64,000 nt of DNA from Calliopum simillimum (Eukaryota; Arthropoda; Insecta; Diptera; Lauxaniidae), in contig OX638370.1 in assembly GCA_951812925.1 (NCBI GenBank), positions 44,395,948 through 44,459,947 of the forward strand, in the 5' to 3' direction. The first letter of the stretch is position 1. Each line of letters starts with the position of its first letter. The notes beneath the pieces are model-generated. The model saw only the letters and a list, made by a program, of their open reading frames with translations. It had not been told where the DNA came from and searched no databases. Position numbers and translations under genes: made by a program. Of this stretch, positions 43,428 to 56,034 are shown in pieces.

Positions 43428-45708
43428 GGAAAGGATGGAAATAAAAAATGGAGATTAATGATAGATTTTAGGAAATTGAATGAGGTAACTATCAAACAAG
43501 TTTTTCCAATACCCAGGATTGATGAGATTCTTGATCAGCTGGGTCACAGCCGATATTTTTCTACCTTGGATTTAGCAAGTGGATACCACCAAGTGCTAAT
43601 GGATGAAACGGATAGGGAGAAAACTGGGTTCAGCACAGGGCTGGGGCATTTCGAATTCACTAGAATGCCATTTGGTTTGATTGGAGCGCCAGCCACTTTT
43701 CAACGTATTATGAATCATATCCTCACAGGACTTCAAGGACTTGAGTGCTTTGTATATTTGGATGACATAGTAATCTATGGGAAAAATCTGCAAGAGCACG
43801 AGGATAGGTTACGTAAGGTTTTTACAGTGTTGAGGCGGCACAATTTAAAACTAAACACCGAAAATGTAACTCGTGTATTTAGGACACAAGTGCTCGGAAC
43901 TGGGTGCATTGCCAGATCCACAAAAAGTAGAATGTGTGAAAAGCATTCCGGTGCCAAAGAATAGAAAGGACGTGCAGGCATTTTTGGGCCTTGTAAACTA
44001 CTACTTAAAGTTCATCAAGGATACGGCAAGTATGGCGCTTCCGATAAACAAGCTGTTGAGGAAGGATGCCAAGTTTGAGTGGACACCTGAGTGCCAAAAA
44101 TCGTTCGAGGATTTGAAAACAGCAATTATGTCACCACCCATCCTGGTGTATCCGGATTTCTCTAAGCAATTTTTGCTGACGACTGACGCCAGCAATGAAG
44201 CATTGGAAGCGATCCTGTCGCAGGGGGAAGTGGGTGAGGATAACCCCATAGCCTTTGCCAGTAGAGCGCTTAGCGACACGGAAAAAAGATATTCAACCAT
44301 AGAAAAAGAATTTCTTGCGATAGTATGGGCTACGAAAAATTTTAGGGTCTATCTTCTAGGGAGACATTTCAAAATTTATACGGACCACCAGCCGCTACGT
44401 GGGATAGCGAATTTAAAGGACCAAACCTCACGGCTAGCGAGGTTTAGACATAAAATGTCAGAATATAACTTCGAAATTATATATAAGCCAGGGAAAGTGA
44501 ATTTAAACGCAGACGCACTGAGCCGTCTGCCACAAGCGAATAAACGAATTACAGTGGTGCAGACGCGTTCCAGAGCCAAGGTCGTCGACCAAGGGGGAGT
44601 GGGACAGCAAACTGGGGTGGATCCAGACACACCAGCGAAGGACATGGTGAAGAGAAATGTCACGATACTAGTCGATCCAAAGGAAATTGAAACAGTACTT
44701 AAAGATTTTCACGACACTCCATTGGGGGGACATCAGCGTGCGGGCAAAACATTTCTGCGGATTAGAAAGCAATTCAGGTGGAAGGGTATGCAAAGAGACG
44801 TAAAGGAGTACGTAAAAAAATGCACTAAATGCCAAATAAACAAAAGTTCAAAAATGACGAAAATGCCTATGGTCCTGACAGATACGCCCGAAGTTCCTTT
44901 TAATAAGGTGTACATGGATATTGTGGGGCCGTTGCCCGAGTCGTCGTCCGGAAATAAATATATTTTAACTTTTCAGGACGATCACTCCAAATATATGGTG
45001 TGTGCGGCCATGGCCGATGCGGAGGCAAGCACAGTGGCTAGGCATTTTTACAGCGAGATCATCGCCAGGTATAACGTTCCGAAGGTTTTGGTCACCGACA
45101 ATGGTACCAATTTTATTTCGAAGCTATTTTCGGATACGTTCAAGTTGCTGGGTATCAAAAAGCTACATATAACCCCATATCATCCCCAGGCGAATGGCTC
45201 ATTGGAAAGAAGTCATAGGCCTTTAGCGGAATACCTTAGAAGTTTCGTGAAGGAGGTTGGTTCAAATTGGGATCAGTTGTTAGCGACAGCTATGCACGTG
45301 CATAATAACACAGTGCACACGTCAACGAAGCGAACACCGTTTGGCACTTTGTATGGTTTCGATAGGGAGTTACCAACCAATTTGAAGAGGAAATGGTCAC
45401 CGGTCTACAACGCTGACGACCAAAATAAAGTTTTAAAATTTCAGATACAGAGAGCGCATGAAATCGTCAGAGACAACCAGAATAAAGCCAAGGAGCAAGC
45501 GAAGAAGCAGTACGACAGTTCGATAAACAAAGTCGTATTTAAAAAGGGCGATAAGGTTTTGATGAAAAATCAGACCAGAAAAAACAAGTTTTCCCCAATT
45601 TGGATTGGTCCCTTCGAGGTATCTGACGTAGGCGGGACAACGGAGATTGTCGTCAAGAACAAACACAAAAAGATACACAATAACCTACTAAAATTGTTCA
45701 ATGCATAA
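43428..45708 (+). pseudogene. pol: Gypsy-2 pol, 3' part: RT, RNase H, integrase
   Basis: The frame continues from 29678 after BEL-C. RT: WRLMIDFRKLNEV, LDLASGYHQVLM, MPFGLIGAPATFQ and YLDD (about 43756). Near 43866 a short deletion relative to Gypsy-1 shifts the frame; pol continues from 43873. RNase H: LLTTDASNEALEAIL (44170). Integrase: HDTPLGGHQ...CTKC zinc region, triad in VYMDIVGPL (44911), VTDNGTNF (45092) and QANGSLERSH (45190), and a basic C-terminus with HKKIHNNLLKLF, ending at 45706. Apart from that single break and the BEL-C insertion, this part is well preserved. Confidence 0.9.
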
Positions 45709-47322
45709 GCATCCACCCGCAGTATACTATGTTAGCATTACATATATAAACAAAAAAATTAAAAGGGGGGTTTTTCAAAGAACACAAACAGTTGGTATCA
45801 CGGGAACAAACATTACATGAAAAAGAAGTGTAAATGAATGAGCAAAAGTACAGATCTTGCAGAAGTTAAAATGACTGGTACAATGCGATCCATCAAAATT
45901 ATTAAACGGGTAAATCCGGAGAATGCAGTAAAATCTTTGCGTGCCATATCTTTCTTGGTGACGCGGGATTGTAGCGTCACCGATGCGCATTACTAAAAGT
46001 TTTCAGTTTTAATAAACTAACGAAAAATAATTGGGAGTTAAATGCAAACAAAAGTTTTCAATTTTGTTAACATTTCCTTGCGGCCGATGGGGTGGCAAAG
46101 AAATGCTAACGAGGAAAATTCATTGTCAACTACCGCTGGGGAATACCTTCATAAGGAATGCAATCGCATCGAAAATCGTTTTAGATGCAAAAACAAGAAA
46201 CATGCTAAGTGGCTGGTAGAGTTTATCCATTAACTGATGCGCCACTTATGAAATATATTACAGAGCATCGGGGTACTGCGTATTGTAAATCAATGAGTTA
46301 CTAATAACTAATGTACTAACAAACTAACCACTAACAGAATTACTAATCATTACTAACCAGCACAGTACACCCAACTCTGAATAATATAAGCGAATGATGA
46401 AAGAGTCAAATACATAGTAGCGGAAAATTATCAGCAAAATTGAATTGATAAATTCAAACAATTTCTAAATTGGTAATGGGAGGCCCAAGTGCCATCGGGG
46501 TAATTGACATGACGATTTAATTGTTTAAAAATTAATATCGTAATTAAGTTGTGTATGAGTTCACGCGCACAAAAATCGAAAAGAAACAGGGAAAAGCTAA
46601 AATTAAACAAAACGAAATCGCGTTCAATGCATAGGTTGCATTTAAGCGATTGGATTGCATTGTCGTTGTAACAACAGGGTAACAAAGGGGGAACAACGCA
46701 ATGGTTGGGAAGTTTTGGGGTTTTTGTTTATAGTATTAGTGGTTAATATAAATGTACAATAAGGAAAGTAAAACATTGGAATAACAAAAGCGAATATTCA
46801 GAGAAATATAACAAGTCAAATATCAATAGCAACATTGCATTTCCTTCATAACTGCTGATTTGGGTTTTCAATATTATCCCAACAGTTTTTATGACATTAT
46901 TCGTCGTCTATATATGTAGTGAACTTTCCATTGAGGTTATTCACCTATTTCAATTTCTTAAACCGATTTTTGATTGCTGATATATGTGGATGCACATACA
47001 TGCATCCAAATATATTTCGTTGCATAGCTATGATTATATTTACAAATTTACGCAACTTCAGCAATTGTTTATTTATATATGTATAAGCATACGTATATTA
47101 ACTTGTGGTGCTAAAAAATTAAAATTTCCAACGTTTCTCTTTTTTTTTTTTTTTTTTTAAATTCTAAATATTTCCGCTTAGCTAGGGGATTTCCCCCCCG
47201 TGATTTTTGTATAAAACTAGCCAGCACGAAAACAAATCCATCAATCAAAAGTTATGGATCTGTCCGCTGCTTGCTATTGCTGCCAGTGTGAGCCGGAGCT
47301 CACCGGTATTCAACAAGTCATC
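45709..47322. other. Gypsy-2 3' flank, no gene seen
   Basis: AT-rich with only short unsupported frames. A purine run AAAAGGGGGG lies at about 45760-45770 but no LTR resembling 23738-24392 follows, so the Gypsy-2 3' LTR is missing or beyond recognition. A T-run lies near 47140-47158, and TGCATACATGCAT-type repeats near 46995. Confidence 0.5.
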
Positions 47323-47877
47323 TGTTCAGTATCCATATGGTCACATATGATCACTTGAACATGCATGGTCACCTTAGTACAAAATAGTGTCACTCAACGT
47401 GACCAACAGTTGCAAGAATTTATTTCTCATGGAAATAAATTTGGTATTTGCTTACTGCTGAAAATTTGTTTCCCATAAAAATTTGCTTACTATGGACAAA
47501 TTTAGTTTGCATGGAAATTGATTTTGCATTTGGTTCTCATGAAATTTGTTCGGTAACTAAAACCCGGTTCATGTTACCACATGCGCTGCAAAATTCATAT
47601 TTTAATTTTTGCTTTTATTTTATTGCTGTTGTCAGCAATTTTTACCTTAACTTTTATTGTTGTTGTTCTTTAATTATTATTGTTAACTTATAAGCTATAT
47701 ATACGATAAATTTAATTTTAATAAAGTCAGTTAATCAAAACAACTGAACCAAATTAATCAGATTATTAATTCGTCGCAGGTTAAATAGATGCACCATTTA
47801 TTAACCAAAATATTAAACATACAAAAAACATTGGTAGATGTTTCATTTACCAACAAACCTGTATATACATTTATGCA
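47323..47877 (+). repeat. BEL-D 5' LTR
   Basis: Starts TGTTCAGTATCC and ends ATTTATGCA, followed by TTTGGTGACCCCGAAG, the same primer-site pattern as BEL-A. The right end is firm; the left is inferred from the TGTTCA start typical of BEL LTRs. Confidence 0.6.
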
Positions 47878-48063
47878 TTTGGTGACCCCGAAGTTTTCCT
47901 TGCTGGTGTTACACCTGAAAGGATCACGCCTCTTCGCAAAAACACACAAACATTTAAACGCGAAAGTTCTTAAAAAACGTACATATCGTGAGTGATTTCG
48001 CTAAAGTTCGTCGCGAATAAAATTCGAAAAAATATTTAGATAAAAACATTACAACTTTGAACA

Positions 48064-48868
48064 ATGGAAACTCTACTAAGCAGACAGTTGGAGCTGAAGA
48101 AAAAGATTGACCAGCTTATCTCCAACTTTAAAAAGGATTCAGACGAGCGCAAAACACCAGATTACTATGCAGAGCGGCTAAGAAGACTACATGTGCTGGC
48201 AGAAGAGTTTCACCGCAATCATCAAGCAGTTGTGGCCTCGGAAGAAGATATCCCTGCAAAGGATCAGTGCCTTGAGGAAACAACATTTGAAGAGGTATTT
48301 AAAACAGTCGGAAAATATACAAAAATCTTCGAAAAGGGAATTCAAAAGCGAATCTCGATGGAAGATGTGAATCAAACTGGGCAGACAAGCGACGGAGCTG
48401 CAGCAGCTGGGATGGATGAAAAATCAAACGAAACTTCAAAATTGAGCGAACAAACACTAAAAATACTTCGCAACCAGAGATCACTTTTGAAGGCGCTCAA
48501 TCAAAAAACATAGAAGAAATAACAGCACAGATGCTGATGAAACATCCATCAACATATTATCCAATCAAGTTGGCCATTCTGGAAAAGCATATGACAGATT
48601 TGGCCAGAAACAACGCTGCATTGTGGGATTCCACAACTGATGACCACATTCAGGAACACACGCCAGAGGTGTATTATGAAATGGAAGCAAGGGTAGAGGC
48701 AGCGATCATCGAACTACGACAACATGTTTCCATGGCGAATATTGAACAATCAGTTCTCGACACAGCAGCAGCTCATCAACCAGAAAGTGTCGTGCCGTTA
48801 CCAAAAATTTCCATTCCTACGTTCAATGGAAATTACTTGCAGTGGGTAGCGTTTAAGGACATAGTACC
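48064..48868 (+). pseudogene. gag: BEL-D gag, 5' part
   Basis: ATG at 48064 about 185 bp after the primer site. The first frame (to 48511) is a helical, Glu/Lys-rich gag N-terminus. A frameshift leads to 48531-48868, which contains a coiled-coil-like stretch and the BEL capsid marker LPKISIPTFNGNYLQWVAF. The frame is cut at about 48868 by a repeat insertion and resumes at 50410. Confidence 0.8.
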
Positions 48869-50410
48869 TGGAGACCGATCCCTGCTCGGTCAACAATCTG
48901 ATCTTATTATTTTAGTCGATGTTTTTATTCATAGCTATTTTTTGTAATGAAACTCGTACCTTTTCACCCCCAATGCTTTCAAAATGATAAATTAACCGAT
49001 GAGAAAAATAATAAGAAAAAACTCGGAAAATATCGAATGGTATAGAAAAATATCAAGAACTCCAAATTTTTAAGAGAAATAGAATGACTTAAAATAAATA
49101 AATGGGATACGCCACGCACCCAAAATATTTCGTCTCTTGTATGGGGGCTGAAATATCGTATCATCATGCCTCGGAAAGATCATTCCATTTTTTTTTGTGC
49201 ATGAGTTATTAACTAAAATTTTTATTTTGGAAAAAAGTGGGCGTGGCAATTAATGAACAAAGCCCACTTTTCGTTATGCTTTAGATACTCGTGATCCAGA
49301 TCCGCATACCAAATTTCATCAAAATATGTTGTACCATTTGCGTTAAATAGCATTTAATTTGTTTCACTTGTATGGGAGGTTCCACGCCCACCTGCGATAT
49401 TTTGCCCACTTTCAGCTCGTAGGTGCCTCATAAAAAGAAGGTTCCCTACATTTAAACTCAGAAAGATTGCTTTAGTAGTTTTCTTTTTATAGCGTATTAA
49501 ATTTTTGTGGGCGGTACCACGCCCTCCAACGATTTTTCCTAATAAAACGGCATATCACATATTAATACTTGTTTTCAGGGGAAAAATATTTTAAATTTTC
49601 ATTAAAATTGTTGAATTCGTTTTCGAGTAATATTGAATTAAAATTTTCAATGGTTAAAAAAAGGGGCGTGGCACTTCTTAGATACCGCCCACTTTTCGGT
49701 TATTACAAGGCATTGATAAGTAGTACCTACATACCAAATTTCATTAAAATATCTTGTAAGATTTGCGAGAAATAGCATTTAACGTATTTTGCTTGTATGG
49801 GAGGTTCCACACGCAATGGCGACATTTCGCCCATTTTCAAATCAGAGATGCCCTATTGCAATTAGGCTCCTCACAGTTAATTTCAGAATGTTTGCTTTAT
49901 TGGTTCTCTTTTTATACCGTTTTATACTTTTGTAGGCGGTGCCACGCCCTTCAACGAGTTTTCCCAATATAACGGTGCATCACATATGAATCCTTGTTTT
50001 CAGAGGTAATATCTCCTAAATTTTCATAAAAATTGTTGGAGTCGTTTTCGAGTAATATTGAATCAAAACTTTCAAGGGCTGAAAAGTGGGCGTGGCACTT
50101 CTTCGATCCCGCTCACTTTTTGTCTGTTACAAGGCAATATTAAGCCGTATCCGCTGACCAAATTTCGTCCAAATACCTTGTATGGTTTGTGAGTTATGAC
50201 TAAATCAAATTTAAAATTTAGTGCAGTGCCACGCCCTCTGGTGAGCATTTACAAAGTTTAAACCTAGCTCATTCTTCATTGTTTGCTAATATCTAACACT
50301 ATTCCAAGTTTCATTGAAATCGCTGTAGCAGTTTTCGAGAAAAAATATTGGCACAGAAATAAGTACAAACAAAAAAACATACAATTTTAGCTCCTATAAG
50401 AAGAGAAGAT
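48869..50410. repeat. 1.5 kb non-coding repeat inserted in BEL-D gag
   Basis: The insert is internally repetitive with a period of about 425 bp: CTTGTATGGGAGGTTCCAC at 49367 and 49792, and CACATAT-AATCCTTGTTTTCAG at about 49555 and 49980, with GTGGGCGTGGC and CATACCAAATTTCAT elements between. No coding frame. It interrupts gag between KDI and the segment resuming with a T-E-M-V-type motif. Target duplication unclear; perhaps a non-autonomous DNA element. Confidence 0.65.
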
Positions 50411-51506
50411 ACACAGAAATGGTCCATAATGCACGCATCAGTGATGCAAGAAAGATGCATTATCTAGCACAAGCCTTAATAGGTGAACCAAAAAATCTCA
50501 TAAAACATCTTACAGTAGTAGGAAGTAATTATTCAGCGGCTTGGACAATTCTTACCAGTCGTTACGATAATTATAATAAACGTTTGTTGGTGACAACTTT
50601 GCTGGAAAAGTTTCTAACGCAATCATCAATAAAGGTCGAGTCGCCAGCTGCAATGAAATCATTGCACGATATTACTCAAGAATGCATCCAAGGCCTGAAG
50701 GCGCAAGGGATTCCGGTCGAACATTGGGATGCGATACTAGTTCACGCAGTGCTACGCAAAATGGATCCACCAACACAAAGAGCTTTTGAGCAGAATTTAA
50801 ATAATGATAGACGGCTACTCAACATTAATGAGGTGCTACAATTCCTGGAGCGTAGGTTCCAATCCTTTGAAGCACAACGGATTAAGGAAATTTCAGCAAC
50901 AAAAACGTGTGCCTCAGTGACAACAATAAACCAAAACAATTACAATTGTCCGATATGCAAAAAAGAACGTCATAACTTATAAGCTTGTAAAATGTTTGAA
51001 AATGCTGATTTGACCCAAAGGTGGAAATTGGTTAAAGAATTCAATCGATGCGTCAATTGTTTGCGAGCTGGGCGTCGAGCAGATGAGTGCAAGTCAGGAT
51101 CTTGTACTAAATGTTCCAAAAATCATAACACGTTGCTGCATAATCAATGGATCAGCAACCAGCATAATCAGAAGAAGGCCTCTTATCAGAAAACCAAGGC
51201 AGTTCCGCAACAAATAACTGCAGCTACAACCAAAAAGCAAGAACAGGCAGTTTCAACACAAATTAATCAAGAGCAATCAGCAAATAAAGTCAGTCTTCTG
51301 ACAAACAACAAGAAAAAAGATTCGAGTTACGTTTTACTGGGAACAGCTCGAATCTAGATTGCCGCAGCCAGCGGCCATTATGTCGAGTGTCGCGCTATAC
51401 TGGACTCGGGCTCTCAAATCAACCTGATAACAGATCGCCTACACAAAAAGTTGGGCGCCAAGCCTAGACCGAAGTCTATGAGTGTGGAAGGAGTTGGAGC
51501 TAATGT
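50411..51506 (+). pseudogene. gag: BEL-D gag 3' part and protease start
   Basis: Capsid region continues (ARISDARKMHYLAQALIGEP, 50430-50490), followed by nucleocapsid fingers CPICKKERHN (50947) and CVNCLRAGRRADEC...CTKCSKNH (51050-51125). A stop at 50980 lies between the two fingers and another at 51355. Protease begins with AILDSGSQINLI (51390), and the frame ends at 51506 where another LTR is inserted. RT, integrase and 3' LTR of BEL-D are not in the window. Confidence 0.85.
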
Positions 51507-52105
51507 TGTGAGTTTGCCCAACGACCGTAGAAACTTGGTCACCCTAAAAATTATAAAACGTTTACACAATAATCGGTTAAATAAAACCAAAAGATATTCT
51601 TCCGCTTAAACAAGCTAAAAGACCAAACAGGTCAATTAAACAAAAGATCGATTATTGCGTAAACCGCAGTACGTGACAAACTGCAACTCGGAGTTTCTTG
51701 CAACTATGCAAGAAGCACAGTTAACTCTCTCCCGGAAGCTAGAACGAGTTTGAATGTGGTACATGGTGAAAAGCTCACGCACCAAAAGAAAAGCTCTTTC
51801 TAGTTTCCATAGGTAAATTATAAACAGTAAAATTAAGCTAAGAACTTAGTAGTTAATTTTCTAAAGTGGTACGAATAAAACCTAGTAATTAGCAAAAGTG
51901 ACATTGTGCGTTTTCTTCATCCGGGTCGTAGGTGTCAGTGAAACGGATTGTTAAAATCAGCGGAAACATCAGTGAAACATTGTGTACAGCATTTCGGCAT
52001 CATCAGCGACGGCAGAGTGGCACTCAGCGAAATCTGTGCAGCAACAACTAGGGGTGAAGTGGCGCTACGTGGTTTCTACTACCACTTGGGATTTGAACTA
52101 CAACA
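51507..52105 (+). repeat. 5' LTR of a Gypsy-2-related element
   Basis: Starts TGTGAGTTTGC and ends CTACAACA before TTTTGGCGCAGTCGG. The first ~310 bp match 8571-8880. It interrupts BEL-D protease. Confidence 0.75.
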
Positions 52106-52560
52106 TTTTGGCGCAGTCGGTATTCCGAGCCAGGAATACGCAACGTGGGACACGGTGGTAGCAGTTAAAGTGGTGAGTATTAAAGCCTTGTGGCTATCTG
52201 AATAAGCGGGTGCGCATATAATACACAACTTACACTCACACTACACTACACTGTTAGGAAAGTGATACAGGATTTTTTTTTAGGGCATTTTGTGACTAAA
52301 AACGTATGGGAAAAGAAAAATATAAAATTATAATGTGAAAAAATTGAAACGAAAAACGATTTTTAGGGAAAAAAAAAAAAAAAATTATAATACGAAAAGG
52401 AAAAAGAGTTTTTGGTTGAATCAGTCGAGCTAGTGAAATTTTGTTTTGTTTTTGTTTTGAAAAAAAAAATTTAGTAAAAATATAAATATTAATAATTTGT
52501 GTTTTTTCAAGCAAGCAATATTTTTCACTATTTTAAAATCCATTTTTATTTAGAATTTAA
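52106..52560 (+). other. primer site and leader of the 51507 element
   Basis: Primer-binding site TGGCGCAGTCGG at 52109. The leader at 52307-52505 is clearly similar to the Gypsy-2 leader at 24686-24880 (shared GTTTTTGGTTGAATCAGTCG), although the LTRs differ. No gag follows; the rest of the element is lost. Confidence 0.65.
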
Positions 52561-53025
52561 CACGGAAGATCCATTTCAATAAATAAATTTATTCAATTGA
52601 TTGACAGCGTATTCTGGCAACAAATAGCAAATATTCAATAGTTAAAATAAAAGTAACTAAAATGCGGTTGAACGTAAAAATAAAAAACCGAACGCTCTGT
52701 TAAAGAAACATAAAACCGTCAAGTGCTGATTCGGCAAAAAAATGCACTAACGTAGGGTATGTACGGGTTTGTTTGAAATTTGTTTAGGCTATAATTCATG
52801 CAGGCGAAATAAGAGAGGAAACAAGAGGTAAAAAAAAAAGAGAAGAAAAAAATTAAGTAAGTGAAGGAGCGACCTAAACCTGAAAATTCCGAAGGGAAAA
52901 GGGTGAAAGAGAAAAGAAGAAATAAATAACAAGAGAGAAAAACAGTTTAAATTTTATGTTTATTTTTATTGTTTTTTTTAAGTTTTTTATAACAAAGGAA
53001 AAAGGAATATTTTTTTTCATTTTAT
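52561..53025. other. AT-rich spacer
   Basis: No gene seen. Purine-rich runs (52830-52950) lie on the plus strand. It may be the A/T-rich 3' tail of a minus-strand insertion that includes the GC-rich block next to it. Confidence 0.3.
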
Positions 53026-53132
53026 AAACTCCGGCACCGGTGTCGCCGTGCGGCAGCGAGGTAGCCCCGTATGAACGGGGGCACGGTGAGACCAACGTCG
53101 GTCTCACGCCGCAGACGAATGAAACCGGCGGC
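53026..53132. other. GC-rich block with perfect hairpins
   Basis: About 105 bp of strikingly G+C-rich sequence in AT-rich DNA. CCCCGT-ATGA-ACGGGG (about 53065-53080) and GTGAGACC-AACGTC-GGTCTCAC (about 53086-53108) are perfect hairpins. It ends exactly at the Gypsy-1 LTR. Not recognised; a fragment of a structured retrotransposon UTR or ORF end is one possibility. Confidence 0.45.
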
Positions 53133-53529
53133 TGTTGTGGGTTAAAACCACATGCGATGCTCAGTTGAGGCATCTTTTAAATATTTCAAGCTATATTATT
53201 GTGGCATTAATAATATGGCATAGTTTTAGGCATATCTTTTGGTTGACCACGAAGAGTTCAACCATGAGATATGATGCATTCCGGCCTCCAAGATAAATTA
53301 GTGAGATAAGCAAAATTCTATTGTCAAGATCAAGTATGTTCAAGATTGTTATATGAGAACAAGATCTGTAAACTATATAAGCTTTATTTAGAGTGAATAA
53401 AATTGTCTTTTGATTAGTAAATTAAACTAATGAGGTTGTGCGTCTTATTTTAATCGGGAGTTAAAAGTGAGTGTAAGTTCGCAACTTTAATAGGAACATT
53501 TGACGGTCAGGAGACCAAAGAACACAACA
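53133..53529 (+). repeat. Gypsy-1 5' LTR
   Basis: Starts TGTTGTGGGTTAAAACCAC and ends AACACAACA just before TTGGCGCAGCCGG. 397 bp; matches the minus-strand copies at 6016, 12777 and 19593. Confidence 0.92.
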
Positions 53530-54009
53530 TTGGCGCAGCCGGTAGGATCCCGGAATTAGTTGGAGCAAAACCAGACGATTCATCAGAAGAAAGAAGGACG
53601 AATTTGTTGGACTACACCATACGATTCATCGAGGGACCTTCCAGAGGGAAAAAGTACGACACGGAAAGAAAATTTTGTTGGTGAGTAGAGTGCAATTAAA
53701 ATTAAGAAAGTGAAAAAAAAAACCCTGTTGGGACAGAGGTATAAAGGGGGAAAATTTTTGAATATAGCAGTGTAACAGGCGCGCAGTAAAAATAGCTGTA
53801 TATTTAAATTTTAATTTTTTCTAGTTACCATATTTTAATTCAAGTTGGTAAAATTCATTGTCAAGTTCATAATAAGTGTAAATAAGTTAAAAGAGAATTG
53901 TACAAAAATTTTGTTTTTGTTATCAAGCTCAAGTTCTTCATAATTAAGTTCAATTTCTGTTGCATTTCGTAAATAAGCGATCGGTGCAATTTACTATGTG
54001 TTTACGGGC
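53530..54009 (+). other. Gypsy-1 primer site and leader
   Basis: Primer-binding site TGGCGCAGCCGGTAGG from 53531; AT-rich leader of about 480 bp to the gag ATG. Nothing else seen. Confidence 0.75.
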
Positions 54010-56034
54010 ATGAATGATAATTATGAAAAACTAGAGAGCACCCACAGAAGATTAACGGGTGAGCTAGATAATTTTTTAGAAAGATTGTGGGAACGTTTGA
54101 GGGATTCTCTTGATAGTGAAATAGATTTTAATGCACATAGGGAAAGATTTGAAAGTGACAACAATTTATCAAAAGTAGAACTCGCGGATTTAATTTTGGA
54201 GGGAATTTTCAGCTTAGTAGATGAAGCGAAGGCTAATCTAGAAGAAAAAAGTGAAGGTTGGAAAAACGAATTTTCAGCTTTGAAGGATCGTTACGATACG
54301 CATCTCGCACAGTCATTTGTATATTCAGACCAGATAGACGATTTAGAAAAGGAAAATAGTAGGTTAGAGTCATTGTTAAAAACTGAAGGGGTGTCTACTA
54401 GAAGTTTTGTGGAATATCCGGAAGGAGCGTTTAATATAAATTTTACGCTATCGCCCAGTAAGTCAATAGAAGGAAGAAAACTTTTGAGTGGTAACCCAGT
54501 TTTTTCTAATAGGAGAAGCTTAAGGCAGGAATTTTTTGATCAGGGTAGATTTGGTGAAGTGAATCAAGTAGAAGAGGATTGTGATTTGAGTCTTAATCAC
54601 GAGTGTTCAGTACCTGAGGAATCCACTAGTATTATAAAAAGCATAGACATGGGTGATTTTAAGAAATTAGAGGCAAAACAGAAGGAAAGGTACTCCACTT
54701 TAACAAAGAAGATCGAAAGGTTTGAGTCAGATTCAGTAAATAGAAGATCGGAAAGGTATTTTAACAGGGAATTAGATGACCTAGACGATTTGTGGAAAAA
54801 AATCGTAGATACCGATGGGGAGCTGGCGCCTCACAAGGAAAGTCAGAGGGAAAGCCAGTATTTTAAGGAAAAAATGTTTGAGGAATTGAATAGGTTATGT
54901 AAGGAACATAAGAAAGTAATAGAGGAAAAATTCGCAGGTTTTCGGTTAGGAACGGGGGGTTCCCAAGAGGATGTTGCCGTGAATCCGGTGTACCATATCC
55001 CGAAGACAGGGTTTGAGGCAGTTGCAAAATATGTGCACAGCACTGTGCCATTCTTTTCAGGAATAGATTCCCCTTCTAGGGAGGCGGATGTATATAGGTT
55101 TATAGAGTGTTGTGAAATTGCGAGGCGTTCTTTGGGGCCTAATATGGAAACAGAACTAATTTCGAGAGTAAGGCTTCATTTTCATAACAGTGCTTATGAG
55201 TTGATCAGGGCACGAAAGTTTGATTCAATAGAAGAGCTATACGATTTGCTGAAGAACACTTATATAAAGAAAAAGACGTGGGATCAGGTGCAAGGGGAAA
55301 TAAAAAATGCAAGGCAAAGCGCGGGGGAGGACCTTAGGGCTTTTGCAGGGCGTTTAGAATTATTGCAAGCAGCAGCCTTAGATTATATAAAGACTAAATA
55401 TGGTACAAGTGATGAAGGTATTTTTGGAAAGGAATTGAGAGACTCAGTAATGATGGCTTTTAAGCGTGGAATAAGAAATCCTTCCGTGAGATTATTGGCA
55501 ATAAATAGCAAGGTATCTAGCGTGCAGGAATTGTTAAATGAGGTTATTACAGCTGAAGAAGCCTTAGGGGGAATAGAAGAAATTGATAGCAGTATAAATA
55601 ATATACGTGATTGGTCGATAGCTAAGGAAAGTTCTCAGGTTGTTAGAAATCCATTTTTAAGGACGAATCAGGGAATGTCAAGCAGGAAGGCGGGCATAAA
55701 TTGCTCATTTTGTGACAAAAGTGGACATACTAGGGACGATTGTTTCAAAAGGAAAAACACGCCATATTGCAATAGGTGTGCAAAATATGGGCACGAGGCT
55801 AGTGATAGGTGTTCGGGCTCTCGGCCTAACGAAGGACGTGCATGGAATTCAGGCCATAATGGCAGGAGTGCTGGGGGACAGAATGTCAAGGATGGAAAAC
55901 GTTTTGAAAGGTCTGGAAATAGTCAAAATCAAGTCGAGTGTCACTGGTGTTATAGGCTAGGACATGTCATGTAGGATTGCTTTGCGAAGAAAAAATTTGA
56001 TTCGGGAAACCAAGGCGGGCCCAGCCAGAACTAA
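54010..56034 (+). pseudogene. gag: Gypsy-1 gag, one premature stop
   Basis: Particle-forming protein of about 674 codons. The ATG at 54010 is chosen as the first in frame. Long charged, coiled-coil-like N-terminus (54020-54350), a middle with further heptad-like helices (54660-54950), capsid-like region (55150-55560, DLRAFAGRLELLQ) and three zinc knuckles: CSFCDKSGHTRDDC, YCNRCAKYGHE and CHWCYRLGH, the last cut by TAG at 55972 where the other copy has AAG. The natural TAA (56032-56034) overlaps the pol ATG as TAATG. One base change separates it from an intact gene. Confidence 0.88.

Noticed and set aside
45755..45775. Gypsy-2 polypurine tract and 3' LTR
   Set aside because: The purine run is present but the sequence after it does not match the Gypsy-2 5' LTR.
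51507..52105. LTR of BEL-D itself
   Set aside because: It breaks the BEL-D protease, has a different primer site from BEL-D (TGGCGCAGTCGG against TGGTGACCCC) and is followed by a Gypsy-2-like leader.
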